From Planctomycetaceae bacterium (GTDB lineage Bacteria > Planctomycetota > Planctomycetia > Pirellulales > Pirellulaceae): a stretch of DNA of 53,425 nucleotides. The translations under genes were made by a program, and so were the position numbers. Under the pieces are notes generated by a model. The model was not told where the DNA came from. It was given only the letters and a program-made list of their open reading frames with translations, and did no database searches. The DNA is taken from positions 1 through 53,425 of the forward strand of contig JAEUIP010000002.1 in the NCBI GenBank assembly GCA_016795075.1, in the 5' to 3' direction. Of this stretch, positions 26,273 to 35,405 are shown piece after piece (position 1 is the stretch's first letter; every line of letters begins with the position of its first letter).

Positions 26273-27814
26273 ATGTCCCAATACTCGGAACCGCGATTCA
26301 TGTCCACTGAACCCACGTCTGAACCTCAGGTTGTTGAAACTGCCCCCGTTGCCGAGACGACGAGCTCGCCAGAAGCAACGGTCACCACCGAAGCCGAGGT
26401 GGTCTCGGCGAATAATCCGTCGGTCGTGGATCAAGAGTCTGTTGACGGCAAGCCGAAGCTCTCGATCGGTTCACAACGCGGTGCGTCGGGTAGCGAGCCC
26501 AAGGCGGTCGCGCAAGCCAAGGCCAACCCGGTATCAATGGGCGGTGAAGACGAAGCCCCCGCTACAATTGCTCCTGCTGTCCGGTCGAGTTTAGGACTCG
26601 ATGGCCAGGACGTTGAGTTGAATTTGGATGATGCCGCTTTGAGCACCATGATGGACGGCGGCCAGACCTTGAGCCCGGGCCAAGTGGACGAATTGGTCGT
26701 TGATCAAAAATATCAAGGCAAAGTTGTTCGACTCAATGAAGAAAACGTGTTTTTGTTGATCAACGGCCGTTTCGACGGCATCGTGGCGACACGCACGTTC
26801 AAGAAGAAACCAGCGGAGGGCGATTTGCTCGAAGTCGTCGTGACTCGGCACAACACCGAAGAGGGCCTTTACGAACTTCGGATTCCTGGTGGTGCGGTTG
26901 ATGTCGCGGCTTGGGATGACTTGACCGTGGGTGCGTTGCTGGAAGTCAAAATCACTGGCTCCAATACGGGCGGCTTGGAATGCATTGTTAATGGCATTCG
27001 CGGCTTTGTCCCCGGCGGTCAAATTGACTTGGCCCGCGTCGAGAATTTTGGTGACTACGTCGGCAAGAAGATGGAATTGCGGATCATCGAAGTCGACAAG
27101 AAGAAAAAGAAACTGGTGCTTTCACGCAAAGCCATTTTGGAAGAAGCACAAAAGGAAACCCAGCAAGAGTTTCTTAAGACGGTCGAACCAGGTGCCTACT
27201 TCGACGGCACGGTGACCCGTTTGATGGACTTTGGTGCGTTCATCAACATCGGAAGCGGCGTCGAAGGTTTGGCCCACGTCAGCAAATTGTCCTGGGACCG
27301 GATTAACCATCCCAAGGATGCGGTTGCGGTTGGCCAAACTGTCCGTGTCAAGGTTGACAAAATCAACAAAGAGAATGGCAAGATCTCGCTGTCAGTCAAA
27401 GACACCATGACCAATCCGTGGTTTGGGATCGCTGAACGATATCCTGATGGAAGCGTGGTTAAGGGCACGGTAACCAAGTTGGCAGACTTTGGAGCATTTG
27501 TTGGGTTGGAAGCCGGAATCGAAGGCATGATCCATATCTCCGAATTGGCTCATGGACGAGTTTCCACGGTTCAATCGGTCGTGAAGGTCGGCGATGAGTT
27601 GGATGTGAAGGTCTTGTCGATCGATATCAAAAAGCGCCGAATCGCTCTTTCGCGAAAAGCAACGTTAGCCGCCCCGGTTGATGAAGCCAAAGCGAAAGCC
27701 AAGCCCGAAGTCGAGGAAAAAGTCCGTGAGTTGGCCGTCAAGCCAACCAAGGAATCTCTCAAAGGCGGCCGCGGCAAAAGCAGCGGCGGCGAACAGTTTG
27801 GGCTGCGCTGGTAA
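26273..27814 (+). CDS. rpsA: 30S ribosomal protein S1 (S1-domain RNA-binding protein)
   Basis: 513 residues. An acidic, Thr/Val/Pro-rich and probably disordered N-terminal region (about 1-135) is followed by four S1 domains: about residues 143-210, 218-290, 302-375 and 384-455. The last two are the most canonical (GTVTRLMDFGAFINIGSGVEGLAHVS and its counterpart). A basic, Gly-rich tail follows. S1 binds mRNA and helps load it on the 30S subunit. E. coli S1 has six domains; four-domain forms are common elsewhere. The ATG at 26300 is an alternative start; neither has a strong Shine-Dalgarno. A 20-base duplication and a hairpin lie upstream. Confidence 0.88.
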   Translation: MSQYSEPRFMSTEPTSEPQVVETAPVAETTSSPEATVTTEAEVVSANNPSVVDQESVDGKPKLSIGSQRGASGSEPKAVAQAKANPVSMGGEDEAPATIAPAVRSSLGLDGQDVELNLDDAALSTMMDGGQTLSPGQVDELVVDQKYQGKVVRLNEENVFLLINGRFDGIVATRTFKKKPAEGDLLEVVVTRHNTEEGLYELRIPGGAVDVAAWDDLTVGALLEVKITGSNTGGLECIVNGIRGFVPGGQIDLARVENFGDYVGKKMELRIIEVDKKKKKLVLSRKAILEEAQKETQQEFLKTVEPGAYFDGTVTRLMDFGAFINIGSGVEGLAHVSKLSWDRINHPKDAVAVGQTVRVKVDKINKENGKISLSVKDTMTNPWFGIAERYPDGSVVKGTVTKLADFGAFVGLEAGIEGMIHISELAHGRVSTVQSVVKVGDELDVKVLSIDIKKRRIALSRKATLAAPVDEAKAKAKPEVEEKVRELAVKPTKESLKGGRGKSSGGEQFGLRW

Positions 27815-28034
27815 GAATCAGGCGGTCCCCTTTGTCGTTACGACCCGGCGAATCCCTACGGGCCTGTTGCCTATCGTGCCTGTTGTAGGAAACATGTCGT
27901 TCCGTTTTGGATCGGTCCAGTCGTTGCAGGTCGAAGGACGATAGCATCCGAGAAGCTATGGGATAGTTACGGCCGCCGTCGTCTGGGTGACAGCGTGCCG
28001 CCGCTTCGTTGCCTTCGAACTTGGATGCATACAC

Positions 28035-28292
28035 ATGTGGCGATCGATGTTTATTGCGCTAGGGATTTTTCTCTGTCTTGTGGGTGGAGAGTTCTTGGCT
28101 TGCGATCATTTGGTCATCCGCAGTTCGATCCGAGAACCACAACCGGAGGCTTTGGTCAAAACGGCCTCGTTTGGCCAACCAGTCCCTGCTCCGGTCGAAC
28201 GCAAGATTTATGTGCCTAAAGACTGGATGCCGTGGACGCTGTTGGCATCGGGGGCGGTTGTGTTGATGTATAGCCTTCGCCCTCGCGAGTAA
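28035..28292 (+). CDS. Small two-helix membrane protein
   Basis: About 85 residues from the ATG at 28035 (MWRSMFIALG); a GTG 48 bases earlier is the alternative. A hydrophobic segment at about residues 5-22 and a second near 62-78 flank a polar region of about 40 residues, so both ends should face the same side of the membrane. I know no function. Small proteins of this layout are frequent in planctomycetes. It lies 220 bases after rpsA and 96 before the next gene. Confidence 0.65.
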   Translation: MWRSMFIALGIFLCLVGGEFLACDHLVIRSSIREPQPEALVKTASFGQPVPAPVERKIYVPKDWMPWTLLASGAVVLMYSLRPRE

Positions 28293-28388
28293 CCGCTTGT
28301 TCGTGTCGCTCTATTTCATCGTTTGATGGCTCCGGCTATGCTAACTGGGCGCGGTGATGCCCCCCGGTTACTTTCGAGAAAGTCAACG

Positions 28389-29381
28389 ATGAAGTTGTTG
28401 CTCCGTTACGGTCGGTTTGTGTCTGTTGGTCTTGTTCTTAGCGCCGTATGCGGCGTTTCGCTAGTCACGACGTGCCGAGGCGCGATGGCGCAAACGGTCG
28501 ACCAAGCTGCTGAAAAACCTGCGCAAGAAACAGCAACCAACCAGCCGGTCGTCACGTTGGTGGACGCCGGTCAAGCGCCACGTCGAGCGCTACGACTAAG
28601 GCCAACCGTTGGCAGTAAACAGCGGCATGAACTGACCATGGCCATGACGATGGGCTCGGAGGCCAATGGGCAAAAGTCGCCCAGCATGAAGGTGCCGACC
28701 GTCAAATACACGATGGATTCGACCATCAGCGAAGTGGCAGCCAATGGCGATGTTTCGTTTTCAGTGGAGTACGCCGATGCCCGCACCGTCAAAGACGATG
28801 AAACGTCCCTCGAGATGATTGCGAGTATGGAGGGCGTGATGGAATCGCTGATTGGTCTGCAATTTCAATCGACCGTTGACCAACGTGGATTTGCGAAAGG
28901 AGTGACGTTGGAGTTGCCTGATGGCATCGATCCGGTTGTGGCGGGACAAATCGACCAACTTTCCAAGTCGGTAGAACAATTGACGTCCCCGTTTCCAGCC
29001 GAAGAGGTAGGGGTGGGCGGAAAGTGGAAACTAGCGACCCCGATGGACTCCGGGGGAATGAAGTTCGTTCAGACCGTCGAATACACCGTCGTGGAGATGA
29101 GCGAAAACGGTGTCTCGGTCAACGTGGAAATAAGTCAAGCGGCCGAGGAGCAGGAAATCGCGCTCCCGGACGCGGGCGTTACGGCGCGGTTGCTATCGTT
29201 GGACTGCCGAGGTAAAGGCCAAATGAAGCTTAATTTGGGGGCAATCTTCTCCGACGAAGCATCCATCAAAGCAGATGTGACCGTCGAAATGATGGTAAAC
29301 GCTGGTCAAGACATTGAGCTCACCCAAGAAGTGAGCACGCACGTTCAACTGAAGGTGATGCCGCTTCCCGTGGCCAAGTAA
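28389..29381 (+). CDS. Secreted protein resembling DUF6263
   Basis: About 330 residues from the ATG at 28389 (MKLLLRYGR), chosen because a signal segment follows at once (about residues 8-32, ending near GAMAQ). The mature part is beta-rich, with LRLRPTVGSKQRHELTM near the start of the domain and repeated strand patterns such as VKYTMDSTISEV and MKFVQTVEYTVVEM. This resembles DUF6263-type secreted proteins; the assignment rests on pattern, not a catalytic motif. It should be periplasmic or surface-located. No function is known to me. Confidence 0.7.
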   Translation: MKLLLRYGRFVSVGLVLSAVCGVSLVTTCRGAMAQTVDQAAEKPAQETATNQPVVTLVDAGQAPRRALRLRPTVGSKQRHELTMAMTMGSEANGQKSPSMKVPTVKYTMDSTISEVAANGDVSFSVEYADARTVKDDETSLEMIASMEGVMESLIGLQFQSTVDQRGFAKGVTLELPDGIDPVVAGQIDQLSKSVEQLTSPFPAEEVGVGGKWKLATPMDSGGMKFVQTVEYTVVEMSENGVSVNVEISQAAEEQEIALPDAGVTARLLSLDCRGKGQMKLNLGAIFSDEASIKADVTVEMMVNAGQDIELTQEVSTHVQLKVMPLPVAK

Positions 29382-29801
29382 TCCATTCCGCGGTCGGTCA
29401 AGGGCTGTCGGGCAAGGAAGTGTCTGCGTACCGTTCATCCGCAGTTCGGCTCTGCCATCCGTGGGAACTAACAAACGCTCGCATTTTGTCGCACTGCCAC
29501 CTATGCCGTTCGGCGGTTTAGGCCATTGGTTTGCTCAGGCCATTGGGTGTCTTGGCAAATTCGACGGTCGGGGTTCTTGGATGAACCCAGGTCGGACTCT
29601 CCCCAATCGGGAAGTTATTTCGGGACGATTCCTTCGCGTTTTCCGGTCGATCAACAAAACCAAGCCCACATTTCCAGCCTTTTCCCACGGAGGTGATTAT
29701 TCGCTGGTCCAACCCGCATGCTGCCAATGATTGGTCTTTCTTGCAATCATTTGGTGCGAAAATTTTTCGCCGTGCTCGTACAAACAAAACAGGCGAGCTT
29801 G
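29382..29801. other. 420-base convergent intergenic region
   Basis: It lies between two converging genes. A plus-strand open frame at 29461-29730 (89 codons) has no ribosome binding site or recognisable domain and I do not call it. The palindrome GCGAAAATTTTTCGC at 29756-29770 stands close to the minus-strand stop and may belong to the 3-prime end of that transcript. Nothing else is recognised. Confidence 0.4.
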
Positions 29802-30620
29802 TCACTGATAATACATAAACGCGCCGGCGGCCGATCCGACCAACAGGCCAACCACCATCATGAACACGGCGAACCAAACTCGGTTCATGCAGGCAAACAC
29901 CAAAGAAAACAGCGGGACAAAGGTACACATCACGCCGTATTTTGGATCTTGGGTAAATGCCATGATGATCATCCATACATGGCCAATCAAGAAAAATAGG
30001 CTGGAGGCCGCCACGGCCACCTGAGCGGACCCAGAGGAGTCCGCCATTTGTTGCAGGCCCATGGTGATCAATAAGCCGGTGGCTGCCAAAGTAATGCCGA
30101 CAATCGCGATCGCACCGGCGACCACGTAGGCAGACGCTCCATCGCCGAAATCTTGGCCATCCCCGGAAATGGGCATGTCGTCAATTTCTTTTTCCGCTTT
30201 CCACAGCATCTTGTCGGTTTCCGACATGCCGGCCGTTTCGTCGGCACCATCTTCATAGGCGAGTGTTTGCAAAAACGTCCCGGTTTCAAAGTTCAAGCCA
30301 CAATTGATGCAGATCTTCGCACCTTGAGAAACAGGAGCTTCACAGGACGGGCACACGGCGCCCGTGGCTACCGCTTTGACTCCGACCTCGTCCAACAGGT
30401 CGGCCAATGGATCACCTAAGTTACCGGACACCGTCCCAGCGAACCCGCTACGGGCCCCTTGAGTTGCCCCCGTCTTGGTTGGGGTTGGCTTAGCGGCCGC
30501 CTTCGCTGCTGGGACGTGAATCCCCGCACTACATTTTGGGCACTTCACGGTCTTCCCAGCCAGATTGTCTTTGGCCGAAAATGCCGCCCCACAGGATCCA
30601 CATTTGACCTTGATTGGCAT
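29802..30620 (-). CDS. Double zinc-ribbon membrane protein
   Basis: 272 residues. The N-terminus is a zinc ribbon with Cys at 7, 10, 27 and 30 (CGSC and CPKC). A second ribbon near residues 93-115 has CPSC and CINC. Four hydrophobic segments follow (about 168-190, 203-222, 229-246 and 248-270). Proteins with an MPIKVKCGSC-type start are numerous in planctomycetes; the ribbons probably serve protein contact or structure in the cytoplasm, with the helices in the membrane. A GGAAGG motif lies 11 bases upstream of the ATG. No function is established. Confidence 0.75.
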   Translation of the reverse strand: MPIKVKCGSCGAAFSAKDNLAGKTVKCPKCSAGIHVPAAKAAAKPTPTKTGATQGARSGFAGTVSGNLGDPLADLLDEVGVKAVATGAVCPSCEAPVSQGAKICINCGLNFETGTFLQTLAYEDGADETAGMSETDKMLWKAEKEIDDMPISGDGQDFGDGASAYVVAGAIAIVGITLAATGLLITMGLQQMADSSGSAQVAVAASSLFFLIGHVWMIIMAFTQDPKYGVMCTFVPLFSLVFACMNRVWFAVFMMVVGLLVGSAAGAFMYYQ

Positions 30621-30750
30621 GTGTCGAAGTACCTTCCCGTATTGAATCGCTCGTCAAAAAACCTTGCCCATCGGCCTCTATTGTTGTCGTGAGCAAGGTG
30701 AAAAATCAAGCCTTTGACTAAAAAACGTCTTGTGGCTTGGGTTGGCCCGC

Positions 30751-31311
30751 CTATTCTTGGCCACCGTTTGTTGTGGATTCCGGTTTTTCAGGTTTGGCAG
30801 GAATCACTTGACCGAAGAGTTGGCCCCGCACTTCGTCATGGGACCATGTGCCCGAATACATTTCGTTGTTGAACAACACCCGAGCGGAAAAAGTGCCCAT
30901 GCCAGGAATCGTCAGCTTTTCGACGGTAATCACGGGGGTTTTATCCGCCCATTTGATGGGCATCGTCAACGGAACCGTCACGTCCCATTTCCCGTATTTG
31001 ATCCGAGCTTCAATCAGCCACAAGTCGCCTTCCGGCAGCTTTTTGACGGATTGGATCGTGTACTCTTCGTCGGCTGGTGGGACGTCCTTTCCCAAAACCG
31101 TGTACCGACCTTTAAGTGTCGCACCGCTCAGGTATTTTTCAAACTTCGCTATCAACTCAGGGTCAACGGCACTCGCTTCTTGAGTTTTACCTTCTACCGG
31201 TTGAGCTGAGGCGGAAGTTGCCGGCGGCGACTCTTGAGAGAATGCGACGGGAACACCCATCCCCAACCAAAGTCCACCAACCCATCCCAAACAAACAATA
31301 CTTCTGAACAT
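30751..31311 (-). CDS. Secreted protein of unknown function
   Basis: About 186 residues from the ATG at 31311, which has GGAG at a 7-base spacing; the frame extends to 31368 but that part lacks support. A signal peptide (about residues 1-25, ending near VAFSQ) is followed by a polar linker and a beta-rich domain with GRYTVLGKDVPPADEEYTIQ and YSGTWSHDEVRGQLFG. No family is recognised. It is divergent from the TIM-barrel gene. It lies 130 bases upstream of the zinc-ribbon gene on the opposite side, with its own likely promoter. Confidence 0.7.
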   Translation of the reverse strand: MFRSIVCLGWVGGLWLGMGVPVAFSQESPPATSASAQPVEGKTQEASAVDPELIAKFEKYLSGATLKGRYTVLGKDVPPADEEYTIQSVKKLPEGDLWLIEARIKYGKWDVTVPLTMPIKWADKTPVITVEKLTIPGMGTFSARVLFNNEMYSGTWSHDEVRGQLFGQVIPAKPEKPESTTNGGQE

Positions 31312-31652
31312 TGAAGTTCTCCGAACGAGTAGAAACCTAAACGACCGACCAAAGAACCCCGGAACCAACCGACCGGGCGTTTTTCATTGATCGAGAACCA
31401 AATTATACACCCGGCGGAGCAAGATTGGGGGGCACCGCTCCGGTTCGCAGCAAACGTTGGTCAATTCAAGTGCCTGATGCAGCGGGCCCGGCGGTCCGTT
31501 ATGCAATAAGGTGCTATTCACGGACTTGGCAAAACCTGCCACAATGGGCGGTCCGCTCCGCACGATTGTTCGGGGCACCGAATGCGTTCGAGGAACCCGA
31601 CCCTGGTTCCTTGAATACTACTTATGACTACCACATAACGGAGTGCTGCTAG
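31312..31652. other. Divergent intergenic region with a possible operator
   Basis: 341 bases between two divergent genes. AGGAACC (31591-31597) and GGTTCCT (31605-31611) form a perfect inverted repeat with a 7-base spacer, about 40 bases before the plus-strand start, a position suited to an operator. No convincing -35/-10 pair was found and no gene is seen. Confidence 0.4.
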
Positions 31653-32402
31653 GTGTTTGTCGCCGCCTCGCTGGAATGTTTTCCGCATTTGGGCATCCGA
31701 GATGCCTGCCAAAAGGTCATTGACCTAGAATATTCAGCCATTGAGTTGGATCTTCATGAAGATGGCCATGTCCCACCCTCGAAACTACACGAAGACTTGG
31801 CTTGGGGATTACACGCCTGCCAGGACACGCTGCGGTTGGAAATCGTGGGATACTCCGTGGATATTCACGCCACGGGTGAAGAATATTTCGCGCAATTTGA
31901 ATCCTGCTGCAAGGTCGCCAAGGCAACGAAGATCGTGACGATCAGCGTTCCCTCCAGTCCATTGGGGACGCCTTTCAACGAAGAAGTCGAACGCTTGCAA
32001 CGACTTGCGGATATCGGCAAAACCTACGGGGTGCGCGTGGCGGTCAAAGGGATGCTTGGCCGCCTGACCGAAGACCCTGATACCGTCAAGGTTATGTGCG
32101 AGCACATCAAGGGCCTCGGATTTTCGTTTGACCCCAGTCAATATCTATGTGGTCCGTATTCCAACCGTGACCTCGATCACTTGATGAAGTATGTGTTTCA
32201 AGTTTCCTTGCGCGACTCGACCGAGAAGAAGATTCAAGTTCGCATCGGACAAGGCGTGATCGACTACGGAAAATTGATTCATCAACTGCGGCGAGCCGGT
32301 TACTCACAGGCTCTGTGCGCCCACTTTGCACCGGTTGATGGTGTCGATCACGATTCGGAAATGAGAACCTTTCGCATGCTGATCGAGAGTTTGCTGATGT
32401 AA
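31653..32402 (+). CDS. TIM-barrel protein, sugar phosphate isomerase/epimerase-like
   Basis: 249 residues starting with GTG at 31653; GGAG lies about 9 bases upstream. The sequence has the rhythm of the AP endonuclease 2 / xylose isomerase-like TIM barrel: KVIDLEYSAIELDLHEDGH at strand two, then LRLEIVGYSVD, TKIVTISVPSS, VRVAVKGMLG and a late LGFSFDPSQYL. Acidic and His residues at strand ends could bind a metal (Glu near 30, Asp near 158, His near 221). The usual Glu and His of the family are only partly matched, so substrate and even activity are uncertain. It ends at a pair of hairpins facing mutY. Confidence 0.65.
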   Translation: MFVAASLECFPHLGIRDACQKVIDLEYSAIELDLHEDGHVPPSKLHEDLAWGLHACQDTLRLEIVGYSVDIHATGEEYFAQFESCCKVAKATKIVTISVPSSPLGTPFNEEVERLQRLADIGKTYGVRVAVKGMLGRLTEDPDTVKVMCEHIKGLGFSFDPSQYLCGPYSNRDLDHLMKYVFQVSLRDSTEKKIQVRIGQGVIDYGKLIHQLRRAGYSQALCAHFAPVDGVDHDSEMRTFRMLIESLLM

Positions 32403-32414
32403 GTCTTGCGTCCA

Positions 32415-32530
32415 GAACACCGGCAAACTATCCGGTGTTCGGGGCACACTCTGATTGGAGAATGGATCTTTGCTTGCGCGCGGAATCGCGGAGCGACGTT
32501 TTGGTTGGTCGGATTCCCGACCAACCAAAA
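32415..32530. other. Two perfect hairpins between convergent genes
   Basis: GAACACCGG/CCGGTGTTC (32415-32423 and 32432-32440, 8-base loop) lies 12 bases after the TIM-barrel stop. TTTTGGTTGGTCGG and CCGACCAACCAAAA (32499-32512 and 32517-32530) form a 14-base perfect stem with a 4-base loop. The T and A tracts of the second are on the wrong sides for a classical terminator. The remaining gap to mutY (to 32683) shows nothing else. Confidence 0.7.
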
Positions 32531-32683
32531 CTTTGCTCACGCGGTTAACTCCACAGTCCAGTAGTGATCTCGCGATGGTCGTTAACCGGTTAGCATAGCC
32601 TGGTCGAGCGGGCATCCGATCGACCTGGCGACGCTAAGCGAGTTGGCTGCGGAGATATTTCTCGCGTACATGGAACGCCCAAG

Positions 32684-33916
32684 CTAGCGCGACGTCCGAG
32701 CGCGGTGGTCCTGATTGAAGATCTTTCGCGCGGTGACATTGAGTGCGGTGGCCTGCAGCTCCGTGCTGGAAAGCCAGCGCCATCCCTGATCCGTGGCAGT
32801 CGGGCTCAGACGACCGCTAATGACACGGCCAGTGGCCCAGGCCAACAAGATGCGAAACCGAGTCACACCGTGTCGAATTGGTTCACCTCCGGCTGCCAAT
32901 TCGCATTGCAAGCCGAACTCACGTTCAATTTCTTGCTGCAACCACTGAAGGATACGATCGGATTGCGGCCATTTCGGATCGGACCCTTTGTCGGCTTCCA
33001 ACCATCCCACATCAAAACGCAAGAAATCCCATAGCCCTGCCCAACGCTGGCCCGCTGGAATCGTACGGCCGAGCCACCGACTTCGATGCTGGAGCAGTAC
33101 CAACACTTCTGTCTTCGTCTCCCATTTGGTCTTTCGCGTCTTCTCCGCTGGGATCTGGTCCTGAGAACCCTGTTGGTAAGCCGCGCAGTGAGTCCGCAAC
33201 GGGCATGTGGCACAACGAGGTTCCTTGACCTTGCAGACCTGGCCACCGATTTCCATCAGGCCTTGATTGAATTCGCCGGCCCGACATTGGGGGACCAAGT
33301 GTTCGGCGTATTGCCACAGAATCTTCTGGTTCGCGCTCGTGGTCGGATCGGTTCGCAAGCCCAATAAACGGCTATAGAGTCGAAGTGTGTTGCCTTCCAG
33401 AATCGGCCATGATTGTTGCTGCGAAATGGAGAGCACAGCGCCAGCGGTATAGCGACCAACACCGGGAAGTGCCAGGACATCGGCGAAGTCCGTTGGAAAC
33501 TTACCAGCGTGTCGCTCTACAATCGCGGTTGCCGCTGCATGCAATTGTCTGGCTCGTCGGTAGTACCCCAGACCCTCCCAGATCCGTAGGACATCTTCAA
33601 TCGGTGCCTGGGCCAAGTCTTGAACGGTGGGGAATCGTTGCATGAATCGCGGCCAATAGTCGAGAACCGTTGGCACCTGGGTCTGTTGCAACATCACTTC
33701 GCTGACCCAAACCCCATAGGGGTCCTGCGTGCGGCGCCATGGCAAATCGCGCCGATGTTTTGCGAACCAGCTCAGGACTTGCCGGCGAAGTTGTCGACAA
33801 GTGGCGGCCGTCGGCCAGTTCAACTCGGCGTCTGGCGCCGCAGCTGAAGCCGCTTTTGCACGAGGCTCCGATTTTTGATCACAGACTTGACCGGGCCGCT
33901 TTGAATCGGACTTCAC
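32684..33916 (-). CDS. mutY: A/G-specific adenine glycosylase
   Basis: 410 residues, GTG start overlapping the previous stop by four bases (GTGA). It removes adenine mispaired with 8-oxoguanine. After a 35-residue charged extension come the catalytic Glu in SEVMLQQTQV (E73), and the helix-hairpin-helix PGVGRYTAGA near 151-160. The iron-sulfur cluster is C228-x6-C235-x2-C238-x5-C244. A C-terminal NUDIX-like 8-oxoG-recognition domain contains HGVTRFRI. The catalytic Asp (D138 in E. coli, in ILDGN) reads Glu here (ILEGN, E174). The rest of the enzyme looks intact, so activity is likely but unproven. Confidence 0.9.
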   Translation of the reverse strand: MKSDSKRPGQVCDQKSEPRAKAASAAAPDAELNWPTAATCRQLRRQVLSWFAKHRRDLPWRRTQDPYGVWVSEVMLQQTQVPTVLDYWPRFMQRFPTVQDLAQAPIEDVLRIWEGLGYYRRARQLHAAATAIVERHAGKFPTDFADVLALPGVGRYTAGAVLSISQQQSWPILEGNTLRLYSRLLGLRTDPTTSANQKILWQYAEHLVPQCRAGEFNQGLMEIGGQVCKVKEPRCATCPLRTHCAAYQQGSQDQIPAEKTRKTKWETKTEVLVLLQHRSRWLGRTIPAGQRWAGLWDFLRFDVGWLEADKGSDPKWPQSDRILQWLQQEIEREFGLQCELAAGGEPIRHGVTRFRILLAWATGRVISGRLSPTATDQGWRWLSSTELQATALNVTARKIFNQDHRARTSR

Positions 33917-35067
33917 GGCTTCACAGATCGCAATAAAGTGTAGTCACGGCGAGTATAGTATTCGACTTCCCCAAAGGTTTGTTCAATTTCCTTGCCCAGC
34001 CATTCGGGGTTTTTCGTTACGAACCAAGCTCTTCCACCCGACTGCAACACTTGGAACGAAAGTTCCACAAAGCGACTCGTGACTTGATTTTGCGAGTAAT
34101 AAGGTGGGTTGCCCACAAACAGCGTGAATTGATTCTGTAGTTCGACAAAGTCGCTCGGTCGGCCATCGCTGTGAATGATCTGCGTGCAAGCGGCCAACCC
34201 ATTGGCTTGAACATTTTCGGTTGCCGCTTGGATGGCCCGAGCATGGGAATCCACCAACACCAAACGTTCCAATGGAACCATCTTTCCCGCAGCGATTCCG
34301 ATCAAGCCACTGCCACAGCCGAGGTCCAAAACGCGATCGCCAGCGACCACATCCATCGATTCGGCCAGTGCCAACCCGCCGGCATCAATTTTGCGATGCG
34401 CGAAAACACCGGGGTAGGTTACCAACGGAAACGAGATCCCATGCGGCAACGTCACGTCCAGATGGCTGACAAAAGACTTGGGCTTGCCAGCGCCTTTACA
34501 ATCGGTTGCAGTCAAAACCGAAATATCGCCACTCTTTTTCGAAGTCTGCACGTTGCGGAACGAGTCATGCAAACGTCGCATCAACCAGAGAGAAGTTCCT
34601 TGAATCGCGCAGACAATTCTTCCCCCCGGGCGCAGTTTTTGAACCGCTTGTTGGAGAATATCGTGTACCAGTTCCGTCGGCAAATTGCCGCGGTTCAATT
34701 GAAACAACACGACATCATACGTCTCATCAGCTGGTAAATCTGCCTGACAAATCCGGCGAAATCGTTGACGAAACGCCGCCACAACATGGGGCTCCATGCC
34801 GCGATAGTGGTGAATGTCGAATGCATGAGCCGTTGCTTGGGCGCCTAGCACATCGCATGCTACTTGGCCCAACACCCCCGAACGATTTCCGATCGTCAAC
34901 ACATGGGGGTTATCGGATTTCATGGGCAACAGGTCTGGCAGGGCTTCCAGCAAATACCCTTCGCACAGGTTGAGCCCCGAACGAGAAATCACTTGGACCC
35001 GACCGTCAAGGAAGCGTTGTCGCTTGGGTGCCTCGGCCCCTTTAGAACTCTGCAAATGAAATATCAA
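33913..35067 (-). CDS. RsmC-like class I SAM-dependent methyltransferase
   Basis: 384 residues, probable TTG start at 35067 (AGGT upstream); another TTG at 35055 is possible. The C-terminal half is a class I methyltransferase with motif I VLDLGCGSGLIGIAAG (about residues 242-257) and the N-methylase motif NPPY near residue 320. The N-terminal half is a degenerate copy of the same fold. This two-domain layout is typical of RsmC/RlmG, which methylate the exocyclic amine of guanine in 16S or 23S rRNA. The exact rRNA target cannot be told. It is coupled to mutY by a four-base overlap. Confidence 0.8.
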   Translation of the reverse strand: MIFHLQSSKGAEAPKRQRFLDGRVQVISRSGLNLCEGYLLEALPDLLPMKSDNPHVLTIGNRSGVLGQVACDVLGAQATAHAFDIHHYRGMEPHVVAAFRQRFRRICQADLPADETYDVVLFQLNRGNLPTELVHDILQQAVQKLRPGGRIVCAIQGTSLWLMRRLHDSFRNVQTSKKSGDISVLTATDCKGAGKPKSFVSHLDVTLPHGISFPLVTYPGVFAHRKIDAGGLALAESMDVVAGDRVLDLGCGSGLIGIAAGKMVPLERLVLVDSHARAIQAATENVQANGLAACTQIIHSDGRPSDFVELQNQFTLFVGNPPYYSQNQVTSRFVELSFQVLQSGGRAWFVTKNPEWLGKEIEQTFGEVEYYTRRDYTLLRSVKP

Positions 35068-35405
35068 CGTTGGTACCTATGGCCAGATGGATATATGGAT
35101 GAGACGAGTTTTATCGTCGCACGAGTTGAGGAGTCGTTGTCGGCGACCCTCCGAGTTGTCATGCGAATAAACGACTCGGCGGGTTGTGCGACATGTAAAG
35201 TTGGTCGTCGGCAAAAGTGTCCGAGGACGTCGGACCGTTCCATGGAGCACGGTTCCAAAAGTGGCAGGTACAGCCCGTGTACCGTGCGCCAATTCTCGAA
35301 CGGCTCTGGCTCTCAACCGCTACGCGACATCGCGTGTGGCTACGGGATATCGTTGCGCACACTTCCATCGCACACGACTATATCTTACACGATTACGTAG
35401 TAATA
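35068..35405. other. 338-base intergenic region with inverted repeats
   Basis: It separates the PSCyt1-WD40 stop from the methyltransferase start, both on the minus strand, and should hold the promoter of the methyltransferase-mutY pair. A compound inverted repeat at 35247-35287 pairs GCACGGT with ACCGTGC and, inside, GGTACA with TGTACC. ATTAC/GTAAT at 35392-35404 lies right at the end of the PSCyt1-WD40 gene. Plus-strand frames through here show no recognisable product. Confidence 0.45.

Noticed and set aside
29461-29730. 89-codon frame in the convergent gap
   Set aside because: No Shine-Dalgarno, no known motif, ends in a poorly structured region; more likely chance.
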